Below are positions 1 through 7,116 of a stretch of 64,000 nucleotides of DNA, piece by piece; positions within the stretch are counted from its first letter, which is position 1; every line of letters starts with the position of its first letter. This stretch comes from Crocinitomicaceae bacterium. Lineage in GTDB: Bacteria; Bacteroidota; Bacteroidia; Flavobacteriales_D; Crocinitomicaceae. The stretch covers positions 620,001 to 684,000 of the forward strand of contig JAJTCM010000001.1 of the NCBI GenBank assembly GCA_021325675.1. The letters run 5' to 3'. A program made the position numbers and the translations under genes. Below the pieces are notes generated by a model. It was not told the DNA's origin. It did no database searches and worked only from the letters and a program-made list of their open reading frames with translations.

Positions 1-810
1 TTTCACCGGTTCGATGAAGGGGCTGTCTTCCTGGCCCATGAGCACTGAACGGTAATAGAGATACGTTTCTTTATTCATGGTGATCAGCCTGTAAGTATAG
101 ATCGGGTCTTCGGCAGGCGTCATTCCTTTATAGGTCATGAATTCGATTTCCAGCTGCTTTTGTTCCCCGTCAAAAAGCTCATCTGTGAACAGCAGGTCAT
201 CGAAAGTTGGTTTATCAGATGAAAGCGGGTCTGCACCCTGGCCGCTGGTTACTTCATCATTGGACTGGAAAGTCATCTGGTAGAAATAATCATAGAGCGG
301 ATCAGCGTAAAACAGGCGCAGCATGTAGTAATTCTCTCCTGCCGGATCATTCCATTTCAGGACAGCCCTTTTGTGAAGCGACCCGTCTTTAGAAAAACCG
401 GATGTATCAACCGAAGTAAGCGTAACGTTTGGAACGGTTGTAATTTCACTGCTGACAGACGGGTATTCCGCATGGCTCACCTCGATTTTGTAGCGTGTTC
501 CCGGAGCTGTCACAAAAGGAAATTCATATACATTGTCATACGTAGACTGGTTCATGGTAAAAACCTCACCCGTGCTCACGTTCGTCACTTTCATGATGGC
601 GCCGGTTTCAATGTATTTGCTCTCTTCTCCTTCATTGCTCAGGAAAAAAGTAGTACGTTCCAGGTAGACTTTAAACGTGGAATCGTTTTGCTCAATGGCG
701 TTCACCACGAGCAGCGGGTCTTTACCTTCCCCTTTAAACTCGAGCTCTTTCTGGCAGGAAAACAGGAAAGCAAAGCCAAGCAATATTCCGAAGCATCTAT
801 TTGTTTTCAT
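1..810 (-). CDS. DUF4249-type outer-membrane lipoprotein, 3' end outside window
   Basis: The frame is open from an ATG at 810 down to base 1 (270 codons) without a stop, so the C-terminus lies outside the window. The N-terminus has a short hydrophobic signal and lipobox ending FLFSCQKE, which predicts lipidation at the Cys. The rest is beta-rich and resembles DUF4249, a Bacteroidota family regularly encoded right after a TonB-dependent receptor; that assignment rests on sequence character and context. The start overlaps the last 14 bases of the upstream receptor gene, so the two are probably translationally coupled. The likely role is surface or periplasmic partner of the receptor; the ligand is unknown. 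Confidence 0.75.
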   Translation of the reverse strand, partial: MKTNRCFGILLGFAFLFSCQKELEFKGEGKDPLLVVNAIEQNDSTFKVYLERTTFFLSNEGEESKYIETGAIMKVTNVSTGEVFTMNQSTYDNVYEFPFVTAPGTRYKIEVSHAEYPSVSSEITTVPNVTLTSVDTSGFSKDGSLHKRAVLKWNDPAGENYYMLRLFYADPLYDYFYQMTFQSNDEVTSGQGADPLSSDKPTFDDLLFTDELFDGEQKQLEIEFMTYKGMTPAEDPIYTYRLITMNKETYLYYRSVLMGQEDSPFIEPVK

Positions 811-3208
811 TTTCAGTATTTTTAGTTTCTTTATTTTTCTTTACTTTTTCAAAGTCAAACTGGAATTTCCAGCTGATCGACGGAATTAACGGGAAAAGCG
901 AAACCTGCATCAAAGCCGGGTCACCTGCGTTATTAATTCCCCTGTAGATCATGAACGGATTTTGACGGTTGTAGACATTGTAGACTGAGAATGAGATCAC
1001 GGAATGTCCCCATTTTTTGTCTTTCTTGTAATTCGCTCCTACATCCATCCGGTGGTAAGCCGGCATCCGGTAGCCGTTCAATTGATCGAAATTAGTGATC
1101 GAATTTCCATAATAATACGTGAAAAGCCCCGGTGCAACGGAATAGGTCTGCGATCCAAGCGTAACGGCATTTCCAGTCCCGAAAACGAAAACCATGCCCA
1201 CATCCCAGTAATCGTCGATCTGGTAAGTCATTGCCAGGCTGACATCGTGGCGACGGTCATAGCGGTAAAAGAATTTCTCGCCAAAATTAAGGTTGTCAAA
1301 CTGGCGCTCTGCCCAGCTCAGTGTGTAGCCCAGCCAGCCGGTTAATTTGCCTTTTTTCTTTTCCAGGAAGAATTCTCCCCCGTAGCTCCAGCCCTGCCCT
1401 GTTTCAACGCGGGACTGCCAGTCGTCGTTAATCGAAATAAAATCAGCGCCTTCCTTATACTGGATCAGGTTATTCATTTTTTTGTAGTAGCCCTCAACGG
1501 AAAAGTTGTAGCCTTTGCTCAATTCCCTGTAATAACCTAAGCTGACCTGGTTGGCCAATACAGGCTTGATTTTATCGGTTGCAGGAACCCATAAGTCCGT
1601 TGGCAGCCCGATCCCGCTGTTTGACAGCAAATGGAGGAACTGTGCCATGCGGCTCACACCAAACTTAACGCTTGATTTTTCGTCCAGCATAAAATTAGAG
1701 CTAAAGCGCGGCTGCAAAGCCTGGAGCACTTTTCCGTTCGTAAAGAAAATGGAATGGTGCAAACCGTAATTCAGCTTTAGCCTTTCGCTGATCTTGTGGT
1801 CATTTTCAAAATAGAGGTTCACTTCATGCGAATACTGAACATTGGAGCCAAAAGACGTGTCAATTGCTACTCCCTGGGCGTCTACGTCGATGTAAGAAAC
1901 ACCCGGCGTAAAGGTGTGGTAGGTTTCGGCAACCCCGAATTTGATGTTGTGGTTCGGGTTCGGGAAATACGTAAAGTCGGATTTCAGTCCCCAGTCGGTA
2001 ATCCCGGAATTATAGCCGATCTTGAATTCTTCCGTAGAGCCGGCGCCGCTTGTCGGTTTGATCTCGGTGATATCTTCCATCCCGATCAGGAATTTGTATT
2101 TCGAGAAAGTCGCCGTTGTATTCAGGAACAATTTTGGCCCCATCCGGTAGTTCCAGCGGACAACACCAATCGAGTTCCCCCATTGCAGGCGGGTTTTGAA
2201 CTTATTTTTGTATTCTGTTCCGTCATCGTCGTAAGAAGTGGTTTCTTTCATGTTAAAGAAAACCTTGTCAAGACCGAAGTAACCGCTGAAGAACAAGTGA
2301 TGCTTATCGTTGATCTTGTGGTGGATTTTCCCGTTGAAATCGTGGAAAAAATATCCTCCGTCATAGCCTTTCGCCAGCATAAACGGACGGTACAGCAAAT
2401 CCAGGTAAGTACGGCGCGCGCTGAAAGCAAAAGCGGTCCTGTCCTTTTTGATCGGGCCCTCCACAAGGATGCGACTGGAAAGAAGCCCAATGGAACCTTC
2501 GACGTTGTATTTCTTCAGGTTTCCTTCTTTCATACGCATGTCGAGCACAGATGAAACACGGCCGCCATAACGCGCCGGGAATCCGCCTTTAATCAGTGTA
2601 ACGTTGGATAAAGCATCCGAGTTAAAAATGGAAAAGAAACCGAATAAGTGCGAAGCGTTGTAAATCGGAACGCCGTCGAGTAAAATCAGGTTCTGGTCCG
2701 GTCCACCACCGCGCACATAAATCCCGCTGGAAGCCTCGCCCCCGGATTTCACGCCCGGCAGGAGCTGGATGACACGCATGACGTCTTTTTCGCCCAGGAT
2801 CATCGGCAATTTCTCCACTTTATCCAGCTGCAGCTCAATTGTTCCCGAGTTGGTGCTTTCAATGTCTTTCTTGGCACCTTCACTGCTGATCGTCACTTCG
2901 CCCAGGTTTTTCACGTCGCTCGTCAGGGAAATGTTAATTTCGCTTCGTCCCAGGGCACAAAACGTATATTTCGTCTGCAATCCGAAGTAAGAAACACGCA
3001 AATACGCATCTTTTGCCGGGACCGTCAAGCTGAAAAAGCCATACTCATTTGTCCCTGCCCCCTTCTTGGAAACAGTGTCATAAACAATCGCCCCGATGAG
3101 CTTTTCACCGGTTTGTTCATCTGTAATATAGCCCGAAATGGTGCGTTTTTCCTGTGAAAACGAAGTCGTTAAAGCGAAGCAGCTCAGGATGAAAAAGAAA
3201 ATTTTCAT
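797..3208 (-). CDS. TonB-dependent receptor with N-terminal carboxypeptidase-like domain
   Basis: 803 residues. A signal peptide (about 1-18, ending TTSFSQ) is followed by a carboxypeptidase-regulatory-like beta-sandwich (about 22-105), a plug domain (about 120-235, with VRGGGPDQNLILLDGVPIYN and the GGFPARYGGR segment) and a long outer-membrane beta-barrel to the end. This is the Bacteroidota TonB-dependent receptor architecture for active import of a large or chelated substrate across the outer membrane. No SusD gene is adjacent; the partner is the overlapping DUF4249 lipoprotein, a pairing seen with non-glycan receptors. The substrate cannot be read from sequence. The start is the ATG directly before the signal peptide. 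Confidence 0.9.
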   Translation of the reverse strand: MKIFFFILSCFALTTSFSQEKRTISGYITDEQTGEKLIGAIVYDTVSKKGAGTNEYGFFSLTVPAKDAYLRVSYFGLQTKYTFCALGRSEINISLTSDVKNLGEVTISSEGAKKDIESTNSGTIELQLDKVEKLPMILGEKDVMRVIQLLPGVKSGGEASSGIYVRGGGPDQNLILLDGVPIYNASHLFGFFSIFNSDALSNVTLIKGGFPARYGGRVSSVLDMRMKEGNLKKYNVEGSIGLLSSRILVEGPIKKDRTAFAFSARRTYLDLLYRPFMLAKGYDGGYFFHDFNGKIHHKINDKHHLFFSGYFGLDKVFFNMKETTSYDDDGTEYKNKFKTRLQWGNSIGVVRWNYRMGPKLFLNTTATFSKYKFLIGMEDITEIKPTSGAGSTEEFKIGYNSGITDWGLKSDFTYFPNPNHNIKFGVAETYHTFTPGVSYIDVDAQGVAIDTSFGSNVQYSHEVNLYFENDHKISERLKLNYGLHHSIFFTNGKVLQALQPRFSSNFMLDEKSSVKFGVSRMAQFLHLLSNSGIGLPTDLWVPATDKIKPVLANQVSLGYYRELSKGYNFSVEGYYKKMNNLIQYKEGADFISINDDWQSRVETGQGWSYGGEFFLEKKKGKLTGWLGYTLSWAERQFDNLNFGEKFFYRYDRRHDVSLAMTYQIDDYWDVGMVFVFGTGNAVTLGSQTYSVAPGLFTYYYGNSITNFDQLNGYRMPAYHRMDVGANYKKDKKWGHSVISFSVYNVYNRQNPFMIYRGINNAGDPALMQVSLFPLIPSISWKFQFDFEKVKKNKETKNTENENK

Positions 3209-3395
3209 AAGTTGAATTTTCGAAAAATAGTCAAAGGCTAAACGCCCGGTTTGTCAAAAAAGTATACAATTATAGTAATAAAATTAAGAATGTAAAGTGT
3301 AGAATTTAAAATCAGGGGTACACAAATGTGGGATAATTAGATTTTTGGAAGAAATATCGATTTTTCATTGGCTGCGTTGCTGCCTTCGGCGGTCT

Positions 3396-4307
3396 TCATT
3401 GTTTGTTCTTCATGTTCCGTGGGTGAAAGCTCATAATCGCTTCGCGCAGGAAACGCTGGTCGAGGTGCGTATATATTTCCGTAGTCGTGATGGATTCGTG
3501 GCCAAGCATTTCCTGTATGGCACGCAGGTTCGCACCGCCTTCGATCAGGTGGGTCGCAAAAGAATGCCGGAACGTGTGCGGGCTGATGTTTTTCTGCAGT
3601 TTGATTTCGTCTGCCAGCCGCTGGATAATAATGAAGATCATATTGCGGGTCAGCTTGCTTCCGAGACGGTTGAGGAAAACGTAAGCTTCCTGTCCGGGTT
3701 TGATATCCAGGTGATTGCGTGTGTGATTGACGTACAGCCCGATTTCCTTTTCAACCTGCGGGCTAACCGGCACCAGGCGCTGTTTGTTCCCTTTTCCCAA
3801 TACACGGATAAAACCCTGGTCAAAATGCAGGTCGGCGAATTTGAGGTTCACCAGCTCCGAAACGCGCAAGCCGCAGCTGTACAAGGTTTCAAGGATTGCC
3901 CGGTTGCGGTGTCCTTCCGCTTTGCTGAGATCAACGGCGTTAATCAGGCTTTCGATTTCTTCGAGCTCAAGCACTTCCGGGAGCTTCATCCCGATTTTAG
4001 GCATTTCAAGCAATTCGCAGGGATCGTTTTCGATTTCGTTCTCCAGGATCAGGAACATGAAAAACTGCTTGATCCCCGAAATAATCCGTGCCTGGCTGCG
4101 TGCGGCGAGACCGAGATCGTGCAATTGGGCAAGGAACTGCTGCAAATCGCCGAGCCGTATATTTTTCGGTTCAAGGCGGTTACTCTCAGCAAAATCATTT
4201 AGTTTCAGCACATCACGCTCGTAGGCTTCCACCGAGTTCCCCGACAGGCCTTTTTCAATTTTCAAATAAGAAATAAAATGCTTAATATAGCGATCCCAAA
4301 CAGTCAT
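3396..4307 (-). CDS. xerD: Tyrosine recombinase XerD
   Basis: 303 residues, the usual length for XerC/XerD. An N-terminal SAM-like core-binding domain (about 5-95) precedes the catalytic domain. All expected catalytic residues are visible: Arg148 (GLRVSEL), Lys172 (GKGNKQR), His244 and Arg247 (SPHTFRHSFATHL), His270 (LGHES) and nucleophile Tyr279 (EIYTHLD). The protein is expected to resolve chromosome dimers at dif with a XerC partner not in this window. No recombination site, transposon or phage gene is nearby, so it looks like the housekeeping enzyme rather than an island integrase. Its start codon is 2 bases from the start of the divergent aroQ, so its promoter must lie inside aroQ. XerC cannot be fully excluded. 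Confidence 0.88.
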   Translation of the reverse strand: MTVWDRYIKHFISYLKIEKGLSGNSVEAYERDVLKLNDFAESNRLEPKNIRLGDLQQFLAQLHDLGLAARSQARIISGIKQFFMFLILENEIENDPCELLEMPKIGMKLPEVLELEEIESLINAVDLSKAEGHRNRAILETLYSCGLRVSELVNLKFADLHFDQGFIRVLGKGNKQRLVPVSPQVEKEIGLYVNHTRNHLDIKPGQEAYVFLNRLGSKLTRNMIFIIIQRLADEIKLQKNISPHTFRHSFATHLIEGGANLRAIQEMLGHESITTTEIYTHLDQRFLREAIMSFHPRNMKNKQ

Positions 4308-4309
4308 TG

Positions 4310-4711
4310 ATGAAAATTTTGATCCTCAACGGCCCTAACCTCAACCTGGTAGGAACCCGTGAACCGCAAATATACGGAAAGCAAACTTTCGAAGCCTATT
4401 TCGAAGAGCTAAAAACGCGCTCACCCCACGAATTGTCTTATTTCCAGTCCAATATCGAAGGCGAGCTGATCGATCAGATCCAACAAGCCAACGTAGACGG
4501 CATCATCCTCAACGCAGGCGGCTACACCCACACGAGCGTAGCCCTCCGCGATTGCATTGCCGCCGTGGAAACACCCGTAATCGAAGTACACATTTCCAAC
4601 ATCGCCGGACGGGAAGAGTTTCGCCATACTTCACTGATTTCGCCGGTTTGTGCGGGTTGTGTGTTTGGCTTTGGAATGAAGGGCTATGAAGTGGCATTGG
4701 GAGGATTTTAA
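4310..4711 (+). CDS. aroQ: Type II 3-dehydroquinate dehydratase
   Basis: 133 residues from the ATG at 4310; a TTG three bases earlier is a weaker alternative. It dehydrates 3-dehydroquinate to 3-dehydroshikimate, the third step of chorismate synthesis, as a cytosolic dodecamer in this family. Visible signatures: NGPNLNLVGTREPQIYG at the N-terminus with catalytic Tyr22 and Arg17, QSNIEGELID, NAGGYTHTSVALRD, and PVIEVHISN (Glu92, His94) followed by REEFR. The protein is slightly short but complete. It is divergent from xerD with a 2-base gap and is followed 8 bases later by an unrelated-looking AT-rich gene. Confidence 0.93.
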   Translation: MKILILNGPNLNLVGTREPQIYGKQTFEAYFEELKTRSPHELSYFQSNIEGELIDQIQQANVDGIILNAGGYTHTSVALRDCIAAVETPVIEVHISNIAGREEFRHTSLISPVCAGCVFGFGMKGYEVALGGF

Positions 4712-4719
4712 AATATAAT

Positions 4720-5409
4720 ATGGAAGCTAAGAAGAAAGAAATACCAAGTAATGTACATGAGGCACTAGCCGCTTTTTCTAAATTTAAAAGTGATAAGTTT
4801 GAATTAGCTCCTCCTGCTAAATCTTTAGTCAAGGTAATCGATATTGATCCTGAATCAGATTTTTATTTTGAAGTTAAGAACTATGAAGTTATAGTAAATA
4901 CGATTTCTTTTTTGATCGAGTACAAACCTAAAGATGGTTTTAGAACAGAAAAAAAAGAAACAAAAGTTGAGTCTAACCAGGTTATGAATGTTTTCAATAC
5001 ATGGATGGAACGAGTAAAGAAATACGATCAGTTTGAGCCAATTTATCAAGATACTGTTTTGAAAGCGTACGAAGAACAATTTTATTCACAACTGAAGTTT
5101 GTTGATGAAGATGCAGACATTCCTTTTGATCTTAATCAACAATTATTTTTAGAAAAGTATTTAAATGATACAAAAAACAAGTTAATAGAACTCAAGGAAG
5201 GAAAAACAGAAGATGAAATAGTAGAACTAGAAATATTAGTGTTTGAAACTGATGAAATAAAAAGCGTATTAACAAAAGAAACCAAAACAAAAATTTTAAA
5301 ACGATTGACTAAACTTTGGGCTAAAGCTCAAAAAACAGGATTGCATGTAATCAAAGAAATTCTTATTAATATGGGATCAGACTTTATGACTAAGTTAATT
5401 ACCGGTTAA
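4720..5409 (+). CDS. Uncharacterised AT-rich orphan gene
   Basis: 229 residues; no family recognised. The protein is highly charged and predicted mostly alpha-helical after an N-terminal half with beta character (DFYFEVKNYEVIVNTISFLIEY, about 46-67). There is no signal peptide or obvious membrane segment. The C-terminus has an amphipathic stretch (TKLWAKAQKTGLHVIKEIL, about 198-216). The DNA is visibly more AT-rich than aroQ and the GNAT gene on either side and prefers A/T third positions (gaa, aaa, att, tta), unlike most of the window, which suggests recent acquisition. It starts 8 bases after aroQ, so it may be read from the aroQ transcript. An accessory or defence role is possible but unsupported. 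Confidence 0.7.
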   Translation: MEAKKKEIPSNVHEALAAFSKFKSDKFELAPPAKSLVKVIDIDPESDFYFEVKNYEVIVNTISFLIEYKPKDGFRTEKKETKVESNQVMNVFNTWMERVKKYDQFEPIYQDTVLKAYEEQFYSQLKFVDEDADIPFDLNQQLFLEKYLNDTKNKLIELKEGKTEDEIVELEILVFETDEIKSVLTKETKTKILKRLTKLWAKAQKTGLHVIKEILINMGSDFMTKLITG

Positions 5410-5428
5410 TCTGAACTAAAGTTATTTC

Positions 5429-6007
5429 ATGATCTTACTTGAAACAAATCGTCTCCTCCTCCGCCCGCTCGAAGCTTCAGACTGGGAACATTTATTGCCT
5501 TTTGCACTCAACGAGCCAGAAACCTGGCAATATTCACTTATTTCAGCCGCCGGTGAAGAGAACCTCAAAAACTACATTCGCATTGCACTCGAAGCCAGAG
5601 ACGCCGGGAAAGAATTGCCTTTCATCGTGTTTGACAAGCAAACGCAGCGTTACGCCGGGAGTACGCGTTTTTACGATATTCAGCCCGAAAACAAAAGCCT
5701 GCAGCTCGGCTATACGTGGTACGGCAAGGATTTTCGGGGCACGGGCCTGAACAAGCATTGCAAGTTCCTTTTATTGGAATACGCTTTCGAAACCCTCGGC
5801 ATGGAACGCGTTGAATTCCGCGCGGATAACGACAACAAACGGAGCATCGCCGCCATGAAAAACATCGGCTGTACGGTAGAAGGTGTTTTGCGCCACAATG
5901 GCTTGAAGCCCGATGGTACCTGGCGCGACAGCATCGTATTGAGCATTCTCAGTGATGAATGGTTTGCTTCTGTGAAGGAAAATTTAAAATTGAGAATGGA
6001 AAGTTGA
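5429..6007 (+). CDS. GNAT acetyltransferase, RimJ/RimL-like
   Basis: 192 residues. It opens with the RimJ/RimL-type pattern (NRLLLRPLEASDWEHLLPF) and carries the GNAT core: a beta4 strand (LQLGYTWYG), an acetyl-CoA loop (RGTGLNKHCKFLLLEYAF) and the FRADNDNKRSIAAMKNIGC segment typical of this subfamily. Such proteins acetylate N-terminal or side-chain amines of proteins or small molecules using acetyl-CoA; the substrate here is unknown. Start at ATG 5429, 19 bases after the preceding gene. Base composition returns to the local norm. Confidence 0.85.
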   Translation: MILLETNRLLLRPLEASDWEHLLPFALNEPETWQYSLISAAGEENLKNYIRIALEARDAGKELPFIVFDKQTQRYAGSTRFYDIQPENKSLQLGYTWYGKDFRGTGLNKHCKFLLLEYAFETLGMERVEFRADNDNKRSIAAMKNIGCTVEGVLRHNGLKPDGTWRDSIVLSILSDEWFASVKENLKLRMES

Positions 6008-6115
6008 AAATGATGAGTGATCAATAGTATTCATCACTCCTTCGCTTTCTTTGCCCAACTCAAAAAAAACTTAGCGCTCCCGGTAGCAATCGTAATTGCG
6101 AAAAACTTTGTAAAC

Positions 6116-6147
6116 TTTGCGATCCAAAATAAACTTCGATATCTTTA
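6116..6147 (+). promoter_or_regulatory. Candidate Bacteroidota-type promoter
   Basis: TTTG at 6116-6119, then a 20-base spacer, then TATCTTTA at 6140-6147, close to the TTTG-N19..21-TAnnTTTG consensus. The -7 element ends 5 bases before the ATG at 6153, so the transcript would be leaderless or nearly so. This supports 6153 over the upstream in-frame ATG at 6117. Confidence 0.45.
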
Positions 6148-6152
6148 CACCA

Positions 6153-6971
6153 ATGATCCTAAAAGCTTTTCTTATTGCAATCCTTTTGTTAGGCATTCAA
6201 ACGCCCGACGAAAGCCCCTGCACAGAAATCTCCTCCTGGAAAAGCCTTTTAAATCACCAGATCTCCAAACCAGTCAGCGACAAAATCGAGTCCCTCCAAA
6301 AAGAGGGGGATTTCGAAATTCAAACCTTGAAAAATGCCGGCGGCAAAATCATCAACCTGGATTATTTCCCGGTAACGATCAAAGCTTTTCCGAACAACCC
6401 GGAGACAGGAAGGGTTTTTACACCAGAGACCTTTTTGACTTACCTTCGCCTGCATTTCAACGACTTCGTCAATCCGAAATATGCCGTTTTCAGTCCTTCG
6501 AAAAAAACAGGCTTCGATGAGAAAGCGTTGTGGGAATCCGCTAACCCTGTCGGTTCCGTGATCCATATCCACATTCCACTTCCTGCCGGCGACGGCTCGG
6601 TGATCTGTACGGAATTTGCTTCCGACCATTGGGTTTACGCAACCCTCAAAACTCCCTGGCGTCCGTTTTCAACCGGCTACGACGGCAAGCACCCTGTAAG
6701 CGGTTTCCGGCAGATGGGCTTCACCAGAAACAACGACGGAACATTTACGTATTACACGAAAGGCGTAGATAAAATGACCGCCAAAATGCAGGCAAAAGCC
6801 GCTGAAACGTTCCTGAAAAACCCGTTCAAAGAAGCGGACAAATTATGGGAAAGCCTCCGGAAAGGAATCTATGACTTTGTTGTGAAAAACGGCGGCTTCG
6901 CTGCCCCTTTAGATGCCAGTCCCGCAGAGATCCATCACTTGAAATGGAAGGAAGTGAAGACCTGTCTGTAA
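6153..6971 (+). CDS. Exported protein of unknown function
   Basis: 272 residues from the ATG at 6153, chosen because it directly precedes a hydrophobic signal sequence (MILKAFLIAILLLG) and a promoter-like site sits just upstream; a longer frame from 6117 adds 12 residues with no support. The mature part is soluble, with no repeats, no membrane segment and no motif I recognise. Landmarks are the HIHIPLPAGDGSV segment (about 145-160) and SDHWVYATLKTPWRPFSTG (about 167-187), which read like a globular beta-rich domain. It stands alone between the GNAT gene and uvrA. I assign no function. Confidence 0.7.
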   Translation: MILKAFLIAILLLGIQTPDESPCTEISSWKSLLNHQISKPVSDKIESLQKEGDFEIQTLKNAGGKIINLDYFPVTIKAFPNNPETGRVFTPETFLTYLRLHFNDFVNPKYAVFSPSKKTGFDEKALWESANPVGSVIHIHIPLPAGDGSVICTEFASDHWVYATLKTPWRPFSTGYDGKHPVSGFRQMGFTRNNDGTFTYYTKGVDKMTAKMQAKAAETFLKNPFKEADKLWESLRKGIYDFVVKNGGFAAPLDASPAEIHHLKWKEVKTCL

Positions 6972-6984
6972 TTATCTCCTGCAG

Positions 6985-7085
6985 ACTTCGCTGATTTTAC
7001 TTCTTAGTAATTTAACTAACATACAATACTCCTCCGCGGAGTCTGCGAAATCTGCGGAAAAAATATAGCATTCTCTGCGGGACTA
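6985..7085. repeat. Degenerate intergenic repeat with TCTGCGAAATCTGCGGA motif
   Basis: Between the exported unknown and uvrA. It has two outward-facing related segments, GCAGACTTCGCTGATTT and CCGCGGAGTCTGCGAAATCTGC, plus a third partial copy near TCTCTGCGGGACT. It looks like a decayed dispersed palindromic element; no gene fits here. Confidence 0.4.
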
Positions 7086-7116
7086 AAGACAAAATTTCCT
7101 TAATTTTACAGGTTCA

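Noticed and set aside
838-856. Palindrome ACTTT-TTC-AAAGT resembling the regulator operators
   Set aside because: It lies inside the 3' end of the receptor coding sequence, lacks the G of the ACTTTG half-site and has no promoter; chance match.
1796-2554. Long antisense frames over the receptor, xerD, uvrA, rho and other genes
   Set aside because: They are shadows of genes with clear domain motifs on the other strand, have no family motifs and no start-site context.
3396-4307. XerD as an integrase of a mobile island
   Set aside because: No repeats, phage or transfer genes flank it; the AT-rich gene nearby is on the other side of aroQ. Housekeeping recombinase is the simpler reading.
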